Shown: positions 7,493-18,623 of the stretch, piece after piece | Position numbering within the stretch: position 1 is the stretch's first letter | Layout of the letters: each line of letters opens with the position of its first letter | NCBI GenBank assembly: GCA_903901915.1 | Contig: CAIUSV010000067.1 | Span: 1 to 64,000 of the forward strand | DNA from: an uncultured Rhodospirillaceae bacterium | GTDB lineage: Bacteria; Pseudomonadota; Alphaproteobacteria; Rhodospirillales; Magnetospirillaceae | Direction of reading: 5' to 3' | DNA: 64,000 bases | Program-made: the position numbers and the translations under genes | Notes under the pieces: model-generated | The model's database searches: none | Seen by the model: the letters and a program-made list of their open reading frames with translations, nothing else | What the model was told of the DNA's origin: nothing

Positions 7493-8277
7493 TTTCTTGT
7501 GTTTTTGATGCGGTTGAGCCCCTATATATTGGGCCTCAATCGCACAAATCCAAAATCAGAAAATTTGTGCGGAATTTGTGAGGTTGGCTGTAGCCGCGAC
7601 CGGGGCAAATTTGTGCCGCTCGCCGCTATTGTCGAGCCTTTTTTCACCTCGGCTCCGGCCAATTCGTGGGGCTGGGCATGTCGCTTGCGAGAAAGTGCAG
7701 CATGGGGCTTTTCCTCATCGCTTGGCTAAATGGTCGCGCCATCAAGTTTCCACGCTGGGGCAGCCGGTCCGCCTAGCCGAGCGCAAGGTGGAATTCGACG
7801 TAAAAGAGCGGCTGGTGAAGCGGGTGCCGGTGCCGAGGAAGCTGAAGGGTGGACCACCGCGAAGGAAACCCGTGGAAAAGATGAAGGCCAAAGGCGTCAT
7901 TCCTTCCCCTGGCTGAAAGCAGCCAATTGATACGCCCTCACTCCGGCGTCCATTCCTCTACCAGCTGATCGGCGCGCAACGCCATCCGCCGGGCATTGAT
8001 CTTTCTTTAGTCACGATCACCCTATCTATGGATACCAGCCCGTAGGCGAGCAGAAAGGGGGCGTGGCCAATCCCCTCAAGTTCGCTGTGATTGGATATCC
8101 GCCGGCCGATGGGGTTGAACCTCAGCTGGCGCCGGCTTTGAAATCCAGAGGCCGGAGAATGGCCGAAATCGACAGATCGGGACTCCGGCCATGGTCACGG
8201 CCGTCGATGATGGTACCGCACCTTGCCCACACCGGCGACGTCGCGATGGCGTGGCAATCACTCCGCACGCCCCCCGC
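7493..8277. other. 785-base stretch without a confident gene
   Basis: This is the chromosomal side of the att site. The best open frame is 7578-7916 (+, 112 codons), whose second half (RLAERKVEFDVKERLVKRVP) looks somewhat protein-like but has no good start or recognised family. It could be a remnant of an older insertion. Frames at 8063-8341 and elsewhere overlap the opposite-strand gene and are not supported. Confidence 0.4.
7541..7571. repeat. Inverted repeat CGCACAAAT/ATTTGTGCG
   Basis: CGCACAAAT (7541-7549) and ATTTGTGCG (7563-7571) form a perfect 9-bp dyad with a 13-base spacer. The related strings GAATTTGTGAGG and GGCAAATTTGTGCC follow within 50 bases. It may be a cluster of binding sites or the debris of past insertions just outside the att site. 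Confidence 0.35.
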
Positions 8278-8637
8278 TCAGGCGAGGGCGGTCACCGTGC
8301 GTCCCCGGGACGCGGACTTGTTGTTGTTGAATGCCGCGTAGGCAGACGTCGCCTTTTCCAGGGTTTGGGTCGCCGTCGAGGCCGTCGCGGTGCTTTGCGC
8401 CGTTACGGCGGCCGACGACGCGGTAGTCGTGGCGGCCGAGGAGGACGAGACCGCCTGGGTCTTCGATGCGGCAACCGCGCCCGCCAATCTGGCCGCGGCG
8501 GCATCGTTGCTCTTTTGCGTCGCCGATGTCGCCGCCTGGGCCACGGCTTTCTTGACGACTTCAGCCTGCTTGGCGCTGGTGAAGGCGTGAGACCCTATGC
8601 TGCCAAACGGAGCACTTCCCACCGAACTGTCGGCCAT
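8278..8637 (-). CDS. Small Ala/Ser/Thr-rich protein, unknown function
   Basis: A 119-residue protein starting at ATG 8637 with AAGGGGATGG upstream. The N-terminus (MADSSVGSAPFGSIGSHAFT) is glycine/serine-rich, followed by an alanine-rich amphipathic helix with repeated A-T-A-S-type segments (about 25-105) that probably forms an extended helix or coiled coil. No signal peptide, membrane segment or cysteines. Low complexity prevents family assignment. A promoter-like element precedes it, so it is probably transcribed alone; it lies downstream of msrB on the same strand. Confidence 0.6.
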   Translation of the reverse strand: MADSSVGSAPFGSIGSHAFTSAKQAEVVKKAVAQAATSATQKSNDAAAARLAGAVAASKTQAVSSSSAATTTASSAAVTAQSTATASTATQTLEKATSAYAAFNNNKSASRGRTVTALA

Positions 8638-8663
8638 GACCCATCCCCTTAACATTTCATTAA

Positions 8664-8692
8664 ACTCTAGTTATTCGCCGAACGAATCGCAA
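8664..8692 (-). promoter_or_regulatory. Promoter-like element for the Ala/Ser-rich gene
   Basis: On the minus strand: TTGCGA (8687-8692), 17-base spacer, TAGAGT (8664-8669), about 20 bases before a predicted start of the short leader of the 8637 gene. Confidence 0.4.
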
Positions 8693-8719
8693 CGGATTCC
8701 TGATCCGCCGGGGCATCCT

Positions 8720-9115
8720 TCACCGGCGGTCCAGCTTGAGCGCCGCCGAGTTGATGCAATAGCGCAGGCCGGTGGGGGCGGGGCCGTCGTCAAAAACGTG
8801 ACCAAGATGGGAATCGCAGCGCGCACACATCACCTCGGTGCGGCTCATGCCGTGGCTGTAGTCTTCCTCGGTGGCGATGGCGCCGTTGCTGGCCGGGCGG
8901 GTAAAGGAGGGCCAGCCACAGCCGGAGTCGAACTTGGCCTCGGATTGGAACAGGGGTTGGCCGCAGGCGACGCAAGCATAGGTTCCGGGCGCGGCCTGCC
9001 GGTCGTGCTCGCCGCTGAACGGCGGCTCGGTGGCCTTCCTGCGGGTAACGGCGTATTGCAGCGGCGTCAGTTGGGCCCGCCACTCGGCATCGCTTTTCAC
9101 CACCTTATCGACCAT
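8720..9115 (-). CDS. msrB: Peptide-methionine (R)-S-oxide reductase
   Basis: MsrB reduces methionine-R-sulfoxide in proteins, using a catalytic cysteine regenerated by thioredoxin. The 131-residue protein has both zinc-binding pairs (Cys48/Cys51 in CVACG and Cys97/Cys100 in CARC), the GCGWPSF signature, HLGHVF, and the catalytic Cys120 in RYCINSAAL, so it is the zinc-binding selenium-free form. ATG 9115 is chosen because AGGAGG sits 5 bases upstream; a GTG two codons earlier would overlap that site. No signal peptide: cytoplasmic. Stands between the pnp terminator and the Ala/Ser-rich gene. Confidence 0.95.
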   Translation of the reverse strand: MVDKVVKSDAEWRAQLTPLQYAVTRRKATEPPFSGEHDRQAAPGTYACVACGQPLFQSEAKFDSGCGWPSFTRPASNGAIATEEDYSHGMSRTEVMCARCDSHLGHVFDDGPAPTGLRYCINSAALKLDRR

Positions 9116-9152
9116 CGGCACCTCCTGTTTCCCTCAATGTGGGGCTTCGGCG

Positions 9153-9189
9153 AAAAAGAAAAAGGCGCGGCCCCTTGCGGAACCGCGCC
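9153..9189 (-). terminator. Intrinsic terminator of pnp
   Basis: Read on the minus strand, GGCGCGG (9183-9189) pairs with CCGCGCC (9164-9170), followed by TTTTTCTTTTT (9153-9163). It lies 25 bases after the pnp stop. Confidence 0.8.
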
Positions 9190-9213
9190 CCTTTCGCCAG
9201 CGTAGCGCGAGGA

Positions 9214-11376
9214 TCAGTCCTCGTGGTGACGGTCCTTCTTGCGCTCGGACCGTTCGGCCTCGATCTGGGCCGAGATGTCCTCACCGGTGGCCTGATCCAC
9301 CTGCTTCATGGACAGCTTGACCTTGCCGCGGTCGTCGAAGCCCAGAACCTTCACCTTGACCACGTCACCCTGCTTGATCACATCGGCGGTCTTGGCCACG
9401 CGCTCGCGGGCCAGTTCCGAGATGTGGACCAGGCCATCGCGCGAGCCCAGGAAGTTCACGAAGGCACCGAAATCGACCACCTTCACCACCTTGCCGGTGT
9501 AGATCACGCCCAATTCCGGCTCGGCGACGATACCGCGGATCCAGTCGATGGCGCGCTGGGCGGCGTCGGCATCGACCGAGGCCACCTTGATGGTGCCGTC
9601 GTCGTCGATATCGATCTTGGCTCCGGTCTGCTCGCAGATCTCGCGAATGACCTTGCCGCCGGTGCCGATGACTTCGCGGATCTTTTCCTTGGGAATGCTC
9701 ATGGTCGTGATGCGGGGCGCATTGCCCGACACCGAGTCACGAGCGTGGTCGAGACCCTTGCTCATCTCGCCCAGGATGTGGATGCGGCCTTCCTTGGCCT
9801 GCCCCAGGGCGATCTTCATGATCTCCTCGGTGATCGAGGTGATCTTGATGTCCATCTGCAACGCGGTAACACCGTCCTGGGTGCCGGCGACCTTGAAGTC
9901 CATGTCGCCGAGGTGATCCTCGTCGCCGAGGATGTCGGACAGCACGGCGAAATCGTTGCCTTCCTTGATCAGGCCCATGGCGATGCCCGCCACCGGCTTG
10001 GGCAGCGGCACGCCGGCGTCCATCATCGCCAGCGACGAACCGCAGACGGTGGCCATGGAGCTGGAGCCGTTGGACTCGGTGATCTCGCTGACCACGCGAA
10101 TGGTGTAGGGGAACGCTTCCTTGGCCGGCAGGCAGGGACGCAGGGCGCGCCAAGCCAGCTTGCCATGCCCGATCTCGCGGCGACCGGGCGAGCCCATGCG
10201 GCCGGCTTCACCCACCGAGTAGGGAGGGAAGTTGTAGTGCAGCATGAAGTGTTCGCGGTACTCGCCGGCAAGCTGGTCGATGATCTGCTCGTCCTGGCCG
10301 GTGCCCAGGGTGGCAACCACCAGGGCCTGGGTCTCGCCCCGGGTGAACAGGGCCGAACCATGGGCGCGGGGCAGCAGGCCGGCGGTCACCTCGATGGCGC
10401 GAACCGTCTTGGTGTCGCGGCCGTCGATACGCACGCCGGTCTTCAGGATGTTGCCGCGCACCACGTCCGATTCCAGCGTCTTGAGGATACCGGGAGCGAC
10501 GGCCAGTTCGGCGGCCTCGGACAGGGTGGCCAGGGCCTTCTTCTTGACGTCGCCGACGGCGGCGTAGCGGTCCTGCTTCTTGACGATCTTGTAGGCTTCG
10601 GCCAGTTCGGCGGGAACGCCGGCGGCCTCAAACTTGGCGCGGACCACCGCGACCTCGGCCGGTGCCTCGGGCAGATCCCACGGTTCCTTGGCGCACTGCT
10701 CGGCCAGTTCGATGATCGCCTGGATCACCGGCTGGAACGACTTGTGGCCAAAGGTCACCGCACCCAGCATGACCTCTTCCGACAGCTGGCGCGCCTCGGA
10801 CTCGACCATCAGCACGCCTTCGACGGTACCGGCGACGACCAGATCGAGGTCGCTGCCCTTGATGTCGGCGACCAGCGGATTCAGCACATACTCGCCGTTG
10901 ACATAGCCTACGCGCGCCGCGCCCACCGGACCCATGAAGGGCAGACCGGACAGCGTCAGCGCGGCCGACGTGCCGACCAGGGCGACGATGTCGGGATCGT
11001 TTTCCAGGTCATGGCTGAGGACGGTGCAGACCACCTGGACTTCGTTGCGAAAGCCATCGGCGAACAGCGGACGGATCGGGCGGTCGATCAGGCGGGAGAC
11101 CAGGGTCTCCTTCTCGCTGGGACGGCCTTCCCGCTTGAAGAAGCCACCGGGGATCTTGCCGGCGGCAAACGCCTTCTCCTGGTAATTGACCGTGAGCGGG
11201 AAGAAGTCGATGCCGGGGCGCTGGCTTTTGACGCCGACCACGGTGCACAGCACGGTGGTGTCGCCATAGGTGGCCAGCACGGCGCCGTCAGCCTGGCGGG
11301 CGACCTTGCCGGTCTCCAGCACCAGCTTGCGGCCGCCCCAGGTGAGCTCCTTGCGATGGACAGTGAACATGGACAT
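9214..11376 (-). CDS. pnp: Polyribonucleotide nucleotidyltransferase (PNPase)
   Basis: A phosphorolytic 3'-5' exoribonuclease of the RNA degradosome, 720 residues, the usual length. Two RNase PH-like domains flank a helical linker: the first carries [14 protein letters not shown], the second the active-site segment around TRGETQALV and [19 protein letters not shown] domain (about 555-615; [17 protein letters not shown]) and an S1 domain (about 620-690; [18 protein letters not shown]) follow. ATG 11376 has AAGGAA upstream; a second in-frame ATG two codons later is possible. It is downstream of rpsO, as in most proteobacteria, with a hairpin in the spacer that may be the processing and autoregulation site known from E. 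coli. Confidence 0.98.
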   Translation of the reverse strand: MSMFTVHRKELTWGGRKLVLETGKVARQADGAVLATYGDTTVLCTVVGVKSQRPGIDFFPLTVNYQEKAFAAGKIPGGFFKREGRPSEKETLVSRLIDRPIRPLFADGFRNEVQVVCTVLSHDLENDPDIVALVGTSAALTLSGLPFMGPVGAARVGYVNGEYVLNPLVADIKGSDLDLVVAGTVEGVLMVESEARQLSEEVMLGAVTFGHKSFQPVIQAIIELAEQCAKEPWDLPEAPAEVAVVRAKFEAAGVPAELAEAYKIVKKQDRYAAVGDVKKKALATLSEAAELAVAPGILKTLESDVVRGNILKTGVRIDGRDTKTVRAIEVTAGLLPRAHGSALFTRGETQALVVATLGTGQDEQIIDQLAGEYREHFMLHYNFPPYSVGEAGRMGSPGRREIGHGKLAWRALRPCLPAKEAFPYTIRVVSEITESNGSSSMATVCGSSLAMMDAGVPLPKPVAGIAMGLIKEGNDFAVLSDILGDEDHLGDMDFKVAGTQDGVTALQMDIKITSITEEIMKIALGQAKEGRIHILGEMSKGLDHARDSVSGNAPRITTMSIPKEKIREVIGTGGKVIREICEQTGAKIDIDDDGTIKVASVDADAAQRAIDWIRGIVAEPELGVIYTGKVVKVVDFGAFVNFLGSRDGLVHISELARERVAKTADVIKQGDVVKVKVLGFDDRGKVKLSMKQVDQATGEDISAQIEAERSERKKDRHHED

Positions 11377-11452
11377 GAAAGTCTATTCCTTTTCGGGTGG
11401 ACCGCCGCCGGATTGCAGGTCGGTCCCGGCGTCATTCAACGTAAATGCGGAC

Positions 11453-11480
11453 ACCCGCGCGAAGCCATCCCCGCGCGGGT
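11453..11480 (-). promoter_or_regulatory. rpsO-pnp intergenic hairpin
   Basis: ACCCGCGCG (11453-11461) and CGCGCGGGT (11472-11480) form a perfect 9-bp stem with a 10-base loop in the 144-base spacer. In E. coli this spacer holds the rpsO terminator and the RNase III site used for pnp autoregulation; either role is inferred here. No T-run follows. Confidence 0.5.
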
Positions 11481-11520
11481 TCCATCCAGGCGACGCCCGG
11501 CCGTGGTAATCGGTCTGGGG

Positions 11521-11790
11521 CTACTTGCGCAGTCCGAGGCGACCAATCAGAGCCTCGTAACGCTTGTAATCCTTGCCCTTGAGATAGTCGAGCATACGAC
11601 GACGCTGGCCGACCATGATCAGCAGGCCGCGGCGCGAATGGAAATCCTTCTTGTGGTCCTTGAGGTGTTCGGTGAGGTTACGGATGCGCTCCGACAGAAT
11701 GGCGACCTGGACATCGGCCGAACCGGTGTCGTTTTCCTTGGTCGCGTATTCCTTCACCAACTCCTGGGTGCGTTCAGCGGTGATCGACAT
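11521..11790 (-). CDS. rpsO: Ribosomal protein S15
   Basis: A 30S subunit protein that binds the 16S rRNA central domain early in assembly. At 89 residues from ATG 11790 it has exactly the family length; a TTG two codons upstream is less likely because GGAG is spaced correctly for the ATG. Conserved features: the N-terminal [15 protein letters not shown], the rRNA-binding [20 protein letters not shown], and the C-terminal [12 protein letters not shown]...[12 protein letters not shown]. The start lies inside the end of truB (17-base overlap), so translation of the two may be coupled. Confidence 0.98.
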   Translation of the reverse strand: MSITAERTQELVKEYATKENDTGSADVQVAILSERIRNLTEHLKDHKKDFHSRRGLLIMVGQRRRMLDYLKGKDYKRYEALIGRLGLRK

Positions 11791-12736
11791 CGTCAACTCC
11801 TTGTGCGTCGCTGAGGTTCATCACCCGTACCGGACGGATTTCGCCGTTTTCGATACGAGCCAAAGCCACCAGCCGCTTGCCCAGCATCGCCCGACATGTG
11901 ATGTCCGGTGCGATTTCGGCCTGCGGATGTCGGGAAGCCACGCGCGCGAACGCCACGGGGCTGCCGCTCTGGAGGCGGCGGGCCTCGCTCTCCGTCAGGG
12001 CCAGGGCCGGGATGTCGTCCAGCGCGGTCTCGACGGGAAGCAGAAAGGTCCGAGGGCCGGGACCTTGCCCGACCTCGCGCAGAGTTTCAAGGGAAATCGC
12101 GTTGTCCTCGGTGAAGGGACCGCAGGCGGTGCGGCGCAGCACCGCCACATGGCCGACGGTCCCCAGCGCCCGGGCGAGATCGCGCGCCAGCGAGCGAATA
12201 TAGGTCCCCTTGCCCGCCACCACCTCGAAATCGGCGTGGTCGGCATCGGGCATGTCCAGCAGGGCGAAACGGTCGATGCGCACCACGCGCGCCTGGATTT
12301 CCACCGCCTCGCCGGCCCGTGCCAGATCATAGGCGCGGGCACCGGCGATCTTGACCGCCGAAAACGCGGGCGGCACCTGGGAAATCTCGCCGGTAAAGGC
12401 GGGCAGCGCCGCCTGGATCGCCTCGGCGGTCGGGCGGACGTCGGAGGTCTCGACCACCTCGCCCTCGCGGTCGTCGGTAGTGGTCGCTTGGCCCCAGCGC
12501 ACCCGCCAGCGATAGGTCTTGGACCCGTCCATGACATAGGACACCGTCTTGGTCGCCTCACCCAAGGCGATGGGCAGCACTCCCGACGCCAACGGGTCCA
12601 GGGTGCCGCCGTGACCGACCTTGGCGGCGTCCAGAACACGCCGTACCTGGGCCACCACCTGGGCCGAGGTCAGACCCAGCGGCTTGTCGATGGCCAACCA
12701 GCCGTGAATGGGAGTGCCCTTGCGTTTACGGGCCAT
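11774..12736 (-). CDS. truB: tRNA pseudouridine-55 synthase
   Basis: TruB isomerises U55 in the T-loop of tRNAs. A 320-residue protein with the catalytic aspartate in [15 protein letters not shown] (Asp about 47), the GKTKTVSY-like nucleotide-binding stretch, and the [13 protein letters not shown] motif near residue 177. The C-terminal segment is longer than the E. coli core and resembles the PUA-like tail. ATG 12736 overlaps the rbfA stop (TGATG), giving translational coupling; the end overlaps rpsO. Confidence 0.97.
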   Translation of the reverse strand: MARKRKGTPIHGWLAIDKPLGLTSAQVVAQVRRVLDAAKVGHGGTLDPLASGVLPIALGEATKTVSYVMDGSKTYRWRVRWGQATTTDDREGEVVETSDVRPTAEAIQAALPAFTGEISQVPPAFSAVKIAGARAYDLARAGEAVEIQARVVRIDRFALLDMPDADHADFEVVAGKGTYIRSLARDLARALGTVGHVAVLRRTACGPFTEDNAISLETLREVGQGPGPRTFLLPVETALDDIPALALTESEARRLQSGSPVAFARVASRHPQAEIAPDITCRAMLGKRLVALARIENGEIRPVRVMNLSDAQGVDDVDHR

Positions 12737-13167
12737 CACTCGCCGTCGTCGCCATCCGTGGCGAAATCCTCGTCGATCGGCGGCGGCCGTCCGACGTCGC
12801 GACGAACCTCGGGGCTGCTGAGGATATGGTCGATACGCGACGCCTCGTCAAAGGTGGTGTCGGCCTGGAAACTGAGGTCGGGCACCATCCGCAACTGAAC
12901 GCTGCGGCCGATTTCGTGGCGGAGATAGGCCTTGGCGCGCTTCAGGCCCGCCAGAATCGGCACCACCTCGCCGCCACCCAGCGGCACGACGAACACGGTG
13001 GCGTTACGCAGGTCGGGGCCAACGCGGACCTCGGTGACGGTGATGGCCCGGCCCAGCAGGTCGGGATCACGGAAGTCGCCGCGCTCGATCACATTGGCGA
13101 TGGCGTGACGCAATTCCTCACCGACCCGCAGCTGACGCTGGGAGGGAGGTTTGTTTCCCCTCGGCAT
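12736..13167 (-). CDS. rbfA: Ribosome-binding factor A
   Basis: RbfA binds the 30S subunit near the 16S rRNA 5' end and helps late maturation and cold adaptation. The 143-residue protein has the KH-like fold signature: SQRQLRVGEELRHAIANVIERG, then ITVTEVRVGPDLRNATVFVVPL, then LKRAKAYLRHEIGRSVQLRMVPDLSF. The C-terminal tail is acidic (DGDDGE), common in alphaproteobacteria. Its stop overlaps the truB start; infB lies 30 bases upstream. Confidence 0.96.
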   Translation of the reverse strand: MPRGNKPPSQRQLRVGEELRHAIANVIERGDFRDPDLLGRAITVTEVRVGPDLRNATVFVVPLGGGEVVPILAGLKRAKAYLRHEIGRSVQLRMVPDLSFQADTTFDEASRIDHILSSPEVRRDVGRPPPIDEDFATDGDDGE

Positions 13168-13197
13168 GGCATCCTCCGGAAAGGATCGCGGCCCCCC

Positions 13198-15816
<2,619 letters not shown>

Positions 15817-15831
15817 GTACGACTTCGTCTT

Positions 15832-16467
15832 TCACACGGCCTGAACACCGCCCTCGCGGAAACCGGCCAGCAACGCCGCGTCATCGACGAGGCGGCGGGC
15901 CAGCTTGCCCGGGGACAAACACACATGCACGGCCGCGTCGCGGCCAAAAACGGCGCCAAGCTCGGCCCCGTCGAACAAAGCGATCACCGGCAGGCTGCCG
16001 GCCAGCGCACGAACCTTGTCGCGCCCGTCACGGGCGGCGTCGCGGGCGGCGACCAGAACGGCGGCACGCCCGCCGCGCAACTCGGCGCAGACCTTCTCGA
16101 ACCCGGCGACCGCCTGGCCGGCGCGCCGCGCCAGGCCGATGATGTCCAGGGTTCGCCGGACCAACAGACCCTCGACCCGGTCGGCCAGATCCGTCGGCAC
16201 CGTCACCGGACGGCGCGCCGCCCTGGCGAAAAGCCGCTTGGCCACGGCCGTATTTACCACATCCCGCCGGGCGCTCAACCATATTCCCCGGCCGGGCAGA
16301 AGATGCCCGGGATCAAAGACGACGGCTGCGTCCGGATCAACGACGAAGCGCAGCAGCTCCGCCTTGGGCCGAACCGCGCCGGTAACGACGCACCGGCGCT
16401 CCGGCCCCGTCTCCTCGTCCCCGAGGCCGCCCCCGGTTTCGTCGTCGCCGCCCGTGTTACTGTCCAT
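15832..16467 (-). CDS. YlxR-YlxQ fusion RNA-binding protein
   Basis: A 211-residue protein combining two domains that are separate in Firmicutes. Residues about 20-95 are the YlxR (DUF448) domain with ERRCVVTGAVRPKAELLRFV and GRGIWLSARRD. Residues about 105-200 are L7Ae/YlxQ-like (GLARRAGQAVAGFEKVCAELR, AARDAARDGRDKV). It lies between nusA and infB, the conserved place, and overlaps the nusA 3' end by 11 bases. Presumed to bind RNA and to act with NusA or the ribosome; precise role not shown by sequence. Confidence 0.9.
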   Translation of the reverse strand: MDSNTGGDDETGGGLGDEETGPERRCVVTGAVRPKAELLRFVVDPDAAVVFDPGHLLPGRGIWLSARRDVVNTAVAKRLFARAARRPVTVPTDLADRVEGLLVRRTLDIIGLARRAGQAVAGFEKVCAELRGGRAAVLVAARDAARDGRDKVRALAGSLPVIALFDGAELGAVFGRDAAVHVCLSPGKLARRLVDDAALLAGFREGGVQAV

Positions 16468-17968
16468 CCTCGAACCAATGAGCCCGCGCCGCCATGATCA
16501 CCGCGTTGGCGGCGTCCTCGGTCAGCGCGTCCTTGCCGACGATGTCGATCAGTTCGTCGCTGGCGAGGTCGGCCAGATCGTCCAGGGCCTTGATCCCCTT
16601 CTCGCCCAGCTTGACCAGCATGGCCGGCGCCAACCCCTCGATGGCGGCCAGGTCGTCGGCGACGCCCATGTCCTTGCGCATCTGGTCGTAACGCTCGTCC
16701 TGCTCGGCCAGGAAGTTGCGGGCACGGGCCTGCAATTCCTCGGCGACGGTCTCGTCGAAGCCCTCGATGTCGGCGATGTCCTCCAGCGGCACGTAGGCCA
16801 CTTCCTCCACCGAGGAAAAGCCCTCGGTCACCAGCAGATGGGCAATGACGTCGTCCACGTCCAGGGCATGAATGAACATGTTCGAGCGCGAACGGAATTC
16901 CTCGGTGCGGCGTTCGGATTCCTCGGCCTCGGTGAGGATGTCGATGTTCCACTGGGTCAGCTGGCTGGCCAGACGCACGTTCTGGCCGCGCCGGCCGATG
17001 GCCAGCGACAACTGATCGTCGGGCACCACCACCTCGATACGGCCGGCTTCCTCGTCCAGCACCACCTTGGTGACCTCGGCGGGGGCCAGACCGTTGACCA
17101 CGAAAGTGGCGACGTCGGGCGACCACTGGATGATGTCGATCTTCTCGCCCTGAAGCTCGGCCACTACCGCCTGAACGCGCGAGCCGCGCATGCCGACACA
17201 GGCGCCGACCGGGTCGATGGACGAATCGTGGGACAGCACGGCGATCTTGGCGCGCGACCCGGGATCGCGGGCCACCGCCTTGATCTCGATGATGCCGTCA
17301 TAGATTTCCGGCACTTCCTGGGCGAACAGCTTGGCCATGAACACCGGATGGGTGCGCGACAGGAAAATCTGCGGCCCCCGCGGCTCCTGGCGGACGTCGT
17401 AGATATAGGCGCGCACACGGTCGCCGGTGCGGAAGGTCTCGCGCGGGATCAGCTCGTCGCGGCGCAACAGCGCCTCGGCGCGACCGAGATCGACCACCAC
17501 GTTGCCGAATTCGACCCGCTTGACCAGACCATTGCTGATCTCGCCGACACGGTCCTTGTATTCGGTGAACTGCTTCTGACGTTCGGCGTCGCGCACCTTC
17601 TGGACGATGACCTGCTTGGCGGTCTGGGCGGCGATACGGCCGAAGTCGATGGGCGGCAACGGATCGATCAGGAATTCACCGATCTCGGCGTCGGCCTTCT
17701 TCTTGCGCGCCTGAGCCAGCGTCAGCTGAGTGGTCTCGTTCTCGACGGCTTCGACCACCTCGATATAGCGGGCCAGCTGGATCTCGCCGGTCTTGCGGTC
17801 GATATGGGCGCGAATGTCGTGCTCGTGGCCGTATTTGGAGCGACCGGCCTTTTGAATGGCCTGTTCCATGGCTTCCAGGACCTCGTCGCGATCGATGTTC
17901 TTGTCGCGGGCGACGGCATCGGCAACCTGGAGGAGTTCGGGGCGGGGGAGTGCGGCGATCCGTTCCAT
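16457..17968 (-). CDS. nusA: Transcription termination/antitermination factor NusA
   Basis: NusA binds RNA polymerase and nascent RNA and controls pausing, intrinsic termination and antitermination. 503 residues: N-terminal polymerase-binding domain (about 1-130), S1 domain (about 135-200), KH1 and KH2 (about 205-345; GMRGSRVQAVVAELQGEKIDI and AIGRRGQNVRLASQLTQW), then C-terminal helix-hairpin-helix repeats (EGFDETVAEELQARA; AIEGLAPAMLVKLGEKGI). Follows rimP by 16 bases. Because NusA enhances intrinsic termination, the hairpin terminator in the leader of this operon could give autoregulation. Confidence 0.98.
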   Translation of the reverse strand: MERIAALPRPELLQVADAVARDKNIDRDEVLEAMEQAIQKAGRSKYGHEHDIRAHIDRKTGEIQLARYIEVVEAVENETTQLTLAQARKKKADAEIGEFLIDPLPPIDFGRIAAQTAKQVIVQKVRDAERQKQFTEYKDRVGEISNGLVKRVEFGNVVVDLGRAEALLRRDELIPRETFRTGDRVRAYIYDVRQEPRGPQIFLSRTHPVFMAKLFAQEVPEIYDGIIEIKAVARDPGSRAKIAVLSHDSSIDPVGACVGMRGSRVQAVVAELQGEKIDIIQWSPDVATFVVNGLAPAEVTKVVLDEEAGRIEVVVPDDQLSLAIGRRGQNVRLASQLTQWNIDILTEAEESERRTEEFRSRSNMFIHALDVDDVIAHLLVTEGFSSVEEVAYVPLEDIADIEGFDETVAEELQARARNFLAEQDERYDQMRKDMGVADDLAAIEGLAPAMLVKLGEKGIKALDDLADLASDELIDIVGKDALTEDAANAVIMAARAHWFEDGQ

Positions 17969-17983
17969 CTTAATAATTCGTCC

Positions 17984-18478
17984 TCAGCCTTCCTGATCTT
18001 TCGTGGTCGCCGCGATCAGATCATCGGTAAGCACCAACTTGGCGCCCCTGACCTCGGCGAACGGAATGGCGACCTCTCCGGTCTCGACGGCGAGGCGAAC
18101 ATTGCCCGCGTCATCCAGACCCAGCAGTCGGCCCCTGAACCGCTTGCGCCCTTCGATCGGCTGGACGGTCTCCAGCTTGGCCTCGAAGCCGGCCCACCGC
18201 CCGAAGTCCTTGGCCCGGGTCAACGGCCGGTCGATGCCGGGCGAACTGACTTCAAGCGTATAGGCCCCCGAAATGGGGTCCTCGACGTCGAGCAGGGCCG
18301 AAAGCGAGCGGCTGATGTCGGCGCAGTCTTCCACCGCCATCGCCACACCATCCTTGCGATCCGCCATGATCTGAAGCGTGAGCCGCTGCTTTCCCTGCAA
18401 CTGCACCCGCACCAACTCGTATCCCATGGCATCCAGGGATGGCGTGATCAGGGCCTCCAAACGGCTTTGAAGATCCAT
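17984..18478 (-). CDS. rimP: Ribosome maturation factor RimP
   Basis: RimP assists 30S assembly. ATG 18478 is chosen because AGGGCGAG precedes it and MDLQSRLEALITPSLDAMGYELVRVQL is the family N-terminus, giving 164 residues; upstream in-frame codons run through the leader terminator and are unlikely to be translated. Conserved features: ADISRSLSALLDVEDPISGAYTLEVSSPGIDRPLT and the SH3-like C-terminal domain (about 90-160). First gene of the rimP-nusA-ylxR-infB-rbfA-truB-rpsO-pnp string. Confidence 0.95.
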   Translation of the reverse strand: MDLQSRLEALITPSLDAMGYELVRVQLQGKQRLTLQIMADRKDGVAMAVEDCADISRSLSALLDVEDPISGAYTLEVSSPGIDRPLTRAKDFGRWAGFEAKLETVQPIEGRKRFRGRLLGLDDAGNVRLAVETGEVAIPFAEVRGAKLVLTDDLIAATTKDQEG

Positions 18479-18502
18479 CTCGCCCTGCGACCTTTGGTCC
18501 CT

Positions 18503-18532
18503 AAAAACGAAAAAAGTGGGCCTACGGCCCAC
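18503..18532 (-). terminator. Intrinsic terminator inside the rimP operon leader (candidate attenuator)
   Basis: On the minus strand, GTGGGCC (18526-18532) pairs with GGCCCAC (18516-18522) around a 3-base loop, followed by TTTTTTCGTTTTT (18503-18515). It lies between the predicted promoter and the rimP start, so it also interrupts the operon's own transcript. A second hairpin, TCCCGT/ACGGGA (18541-18546, 18550-18555), lies just upstream in the RNA. It could also end phosphofructokinase transcription. Confidence 0.75.
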
Positions 18533-18578
18533 CCTCACAATCCCGTTGGACGGGAACATAAGAATGTGTCTGACCGTC

Positions 18579-18606
18579 ACTATAGCCAAATCGGGCCGTG
18601 AGGCAA
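18579..18606 (-). promoter_or_regulatory. Promoter of the rimP-nusA-infB operon
   Basis: On the minus strand: TTGCCT (18601-18606), 16-base spacer, TATAGT (18579-18584). Predicted start near 18572 gives a leader of about 95 bases containing two hairpins. Confidence 0.6.
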
Positions 18607-18623
18607 GCGTGATATGGGAGATC

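Noticed and set aside
7578-7916. 112-codon plus-strand open frame as a gene
   Set aside because: No good start signal or recognisable family; kept only as a possible remnant in the note on this stretch.
9139-11814. 891-codon open frame on the plus strand
   Set aside because: It lies opposite pnp and rpsO, whose products are unmistakable. Its His/Gly/Asp/Leu-rich translation is a typical shadow of high-GC coding sequence.
15905-18601. 898-codon open frame on the plus strand
   Set aside because: Antisense shadow of ylxR, nusA and rimP; no domain, no ribosome site.
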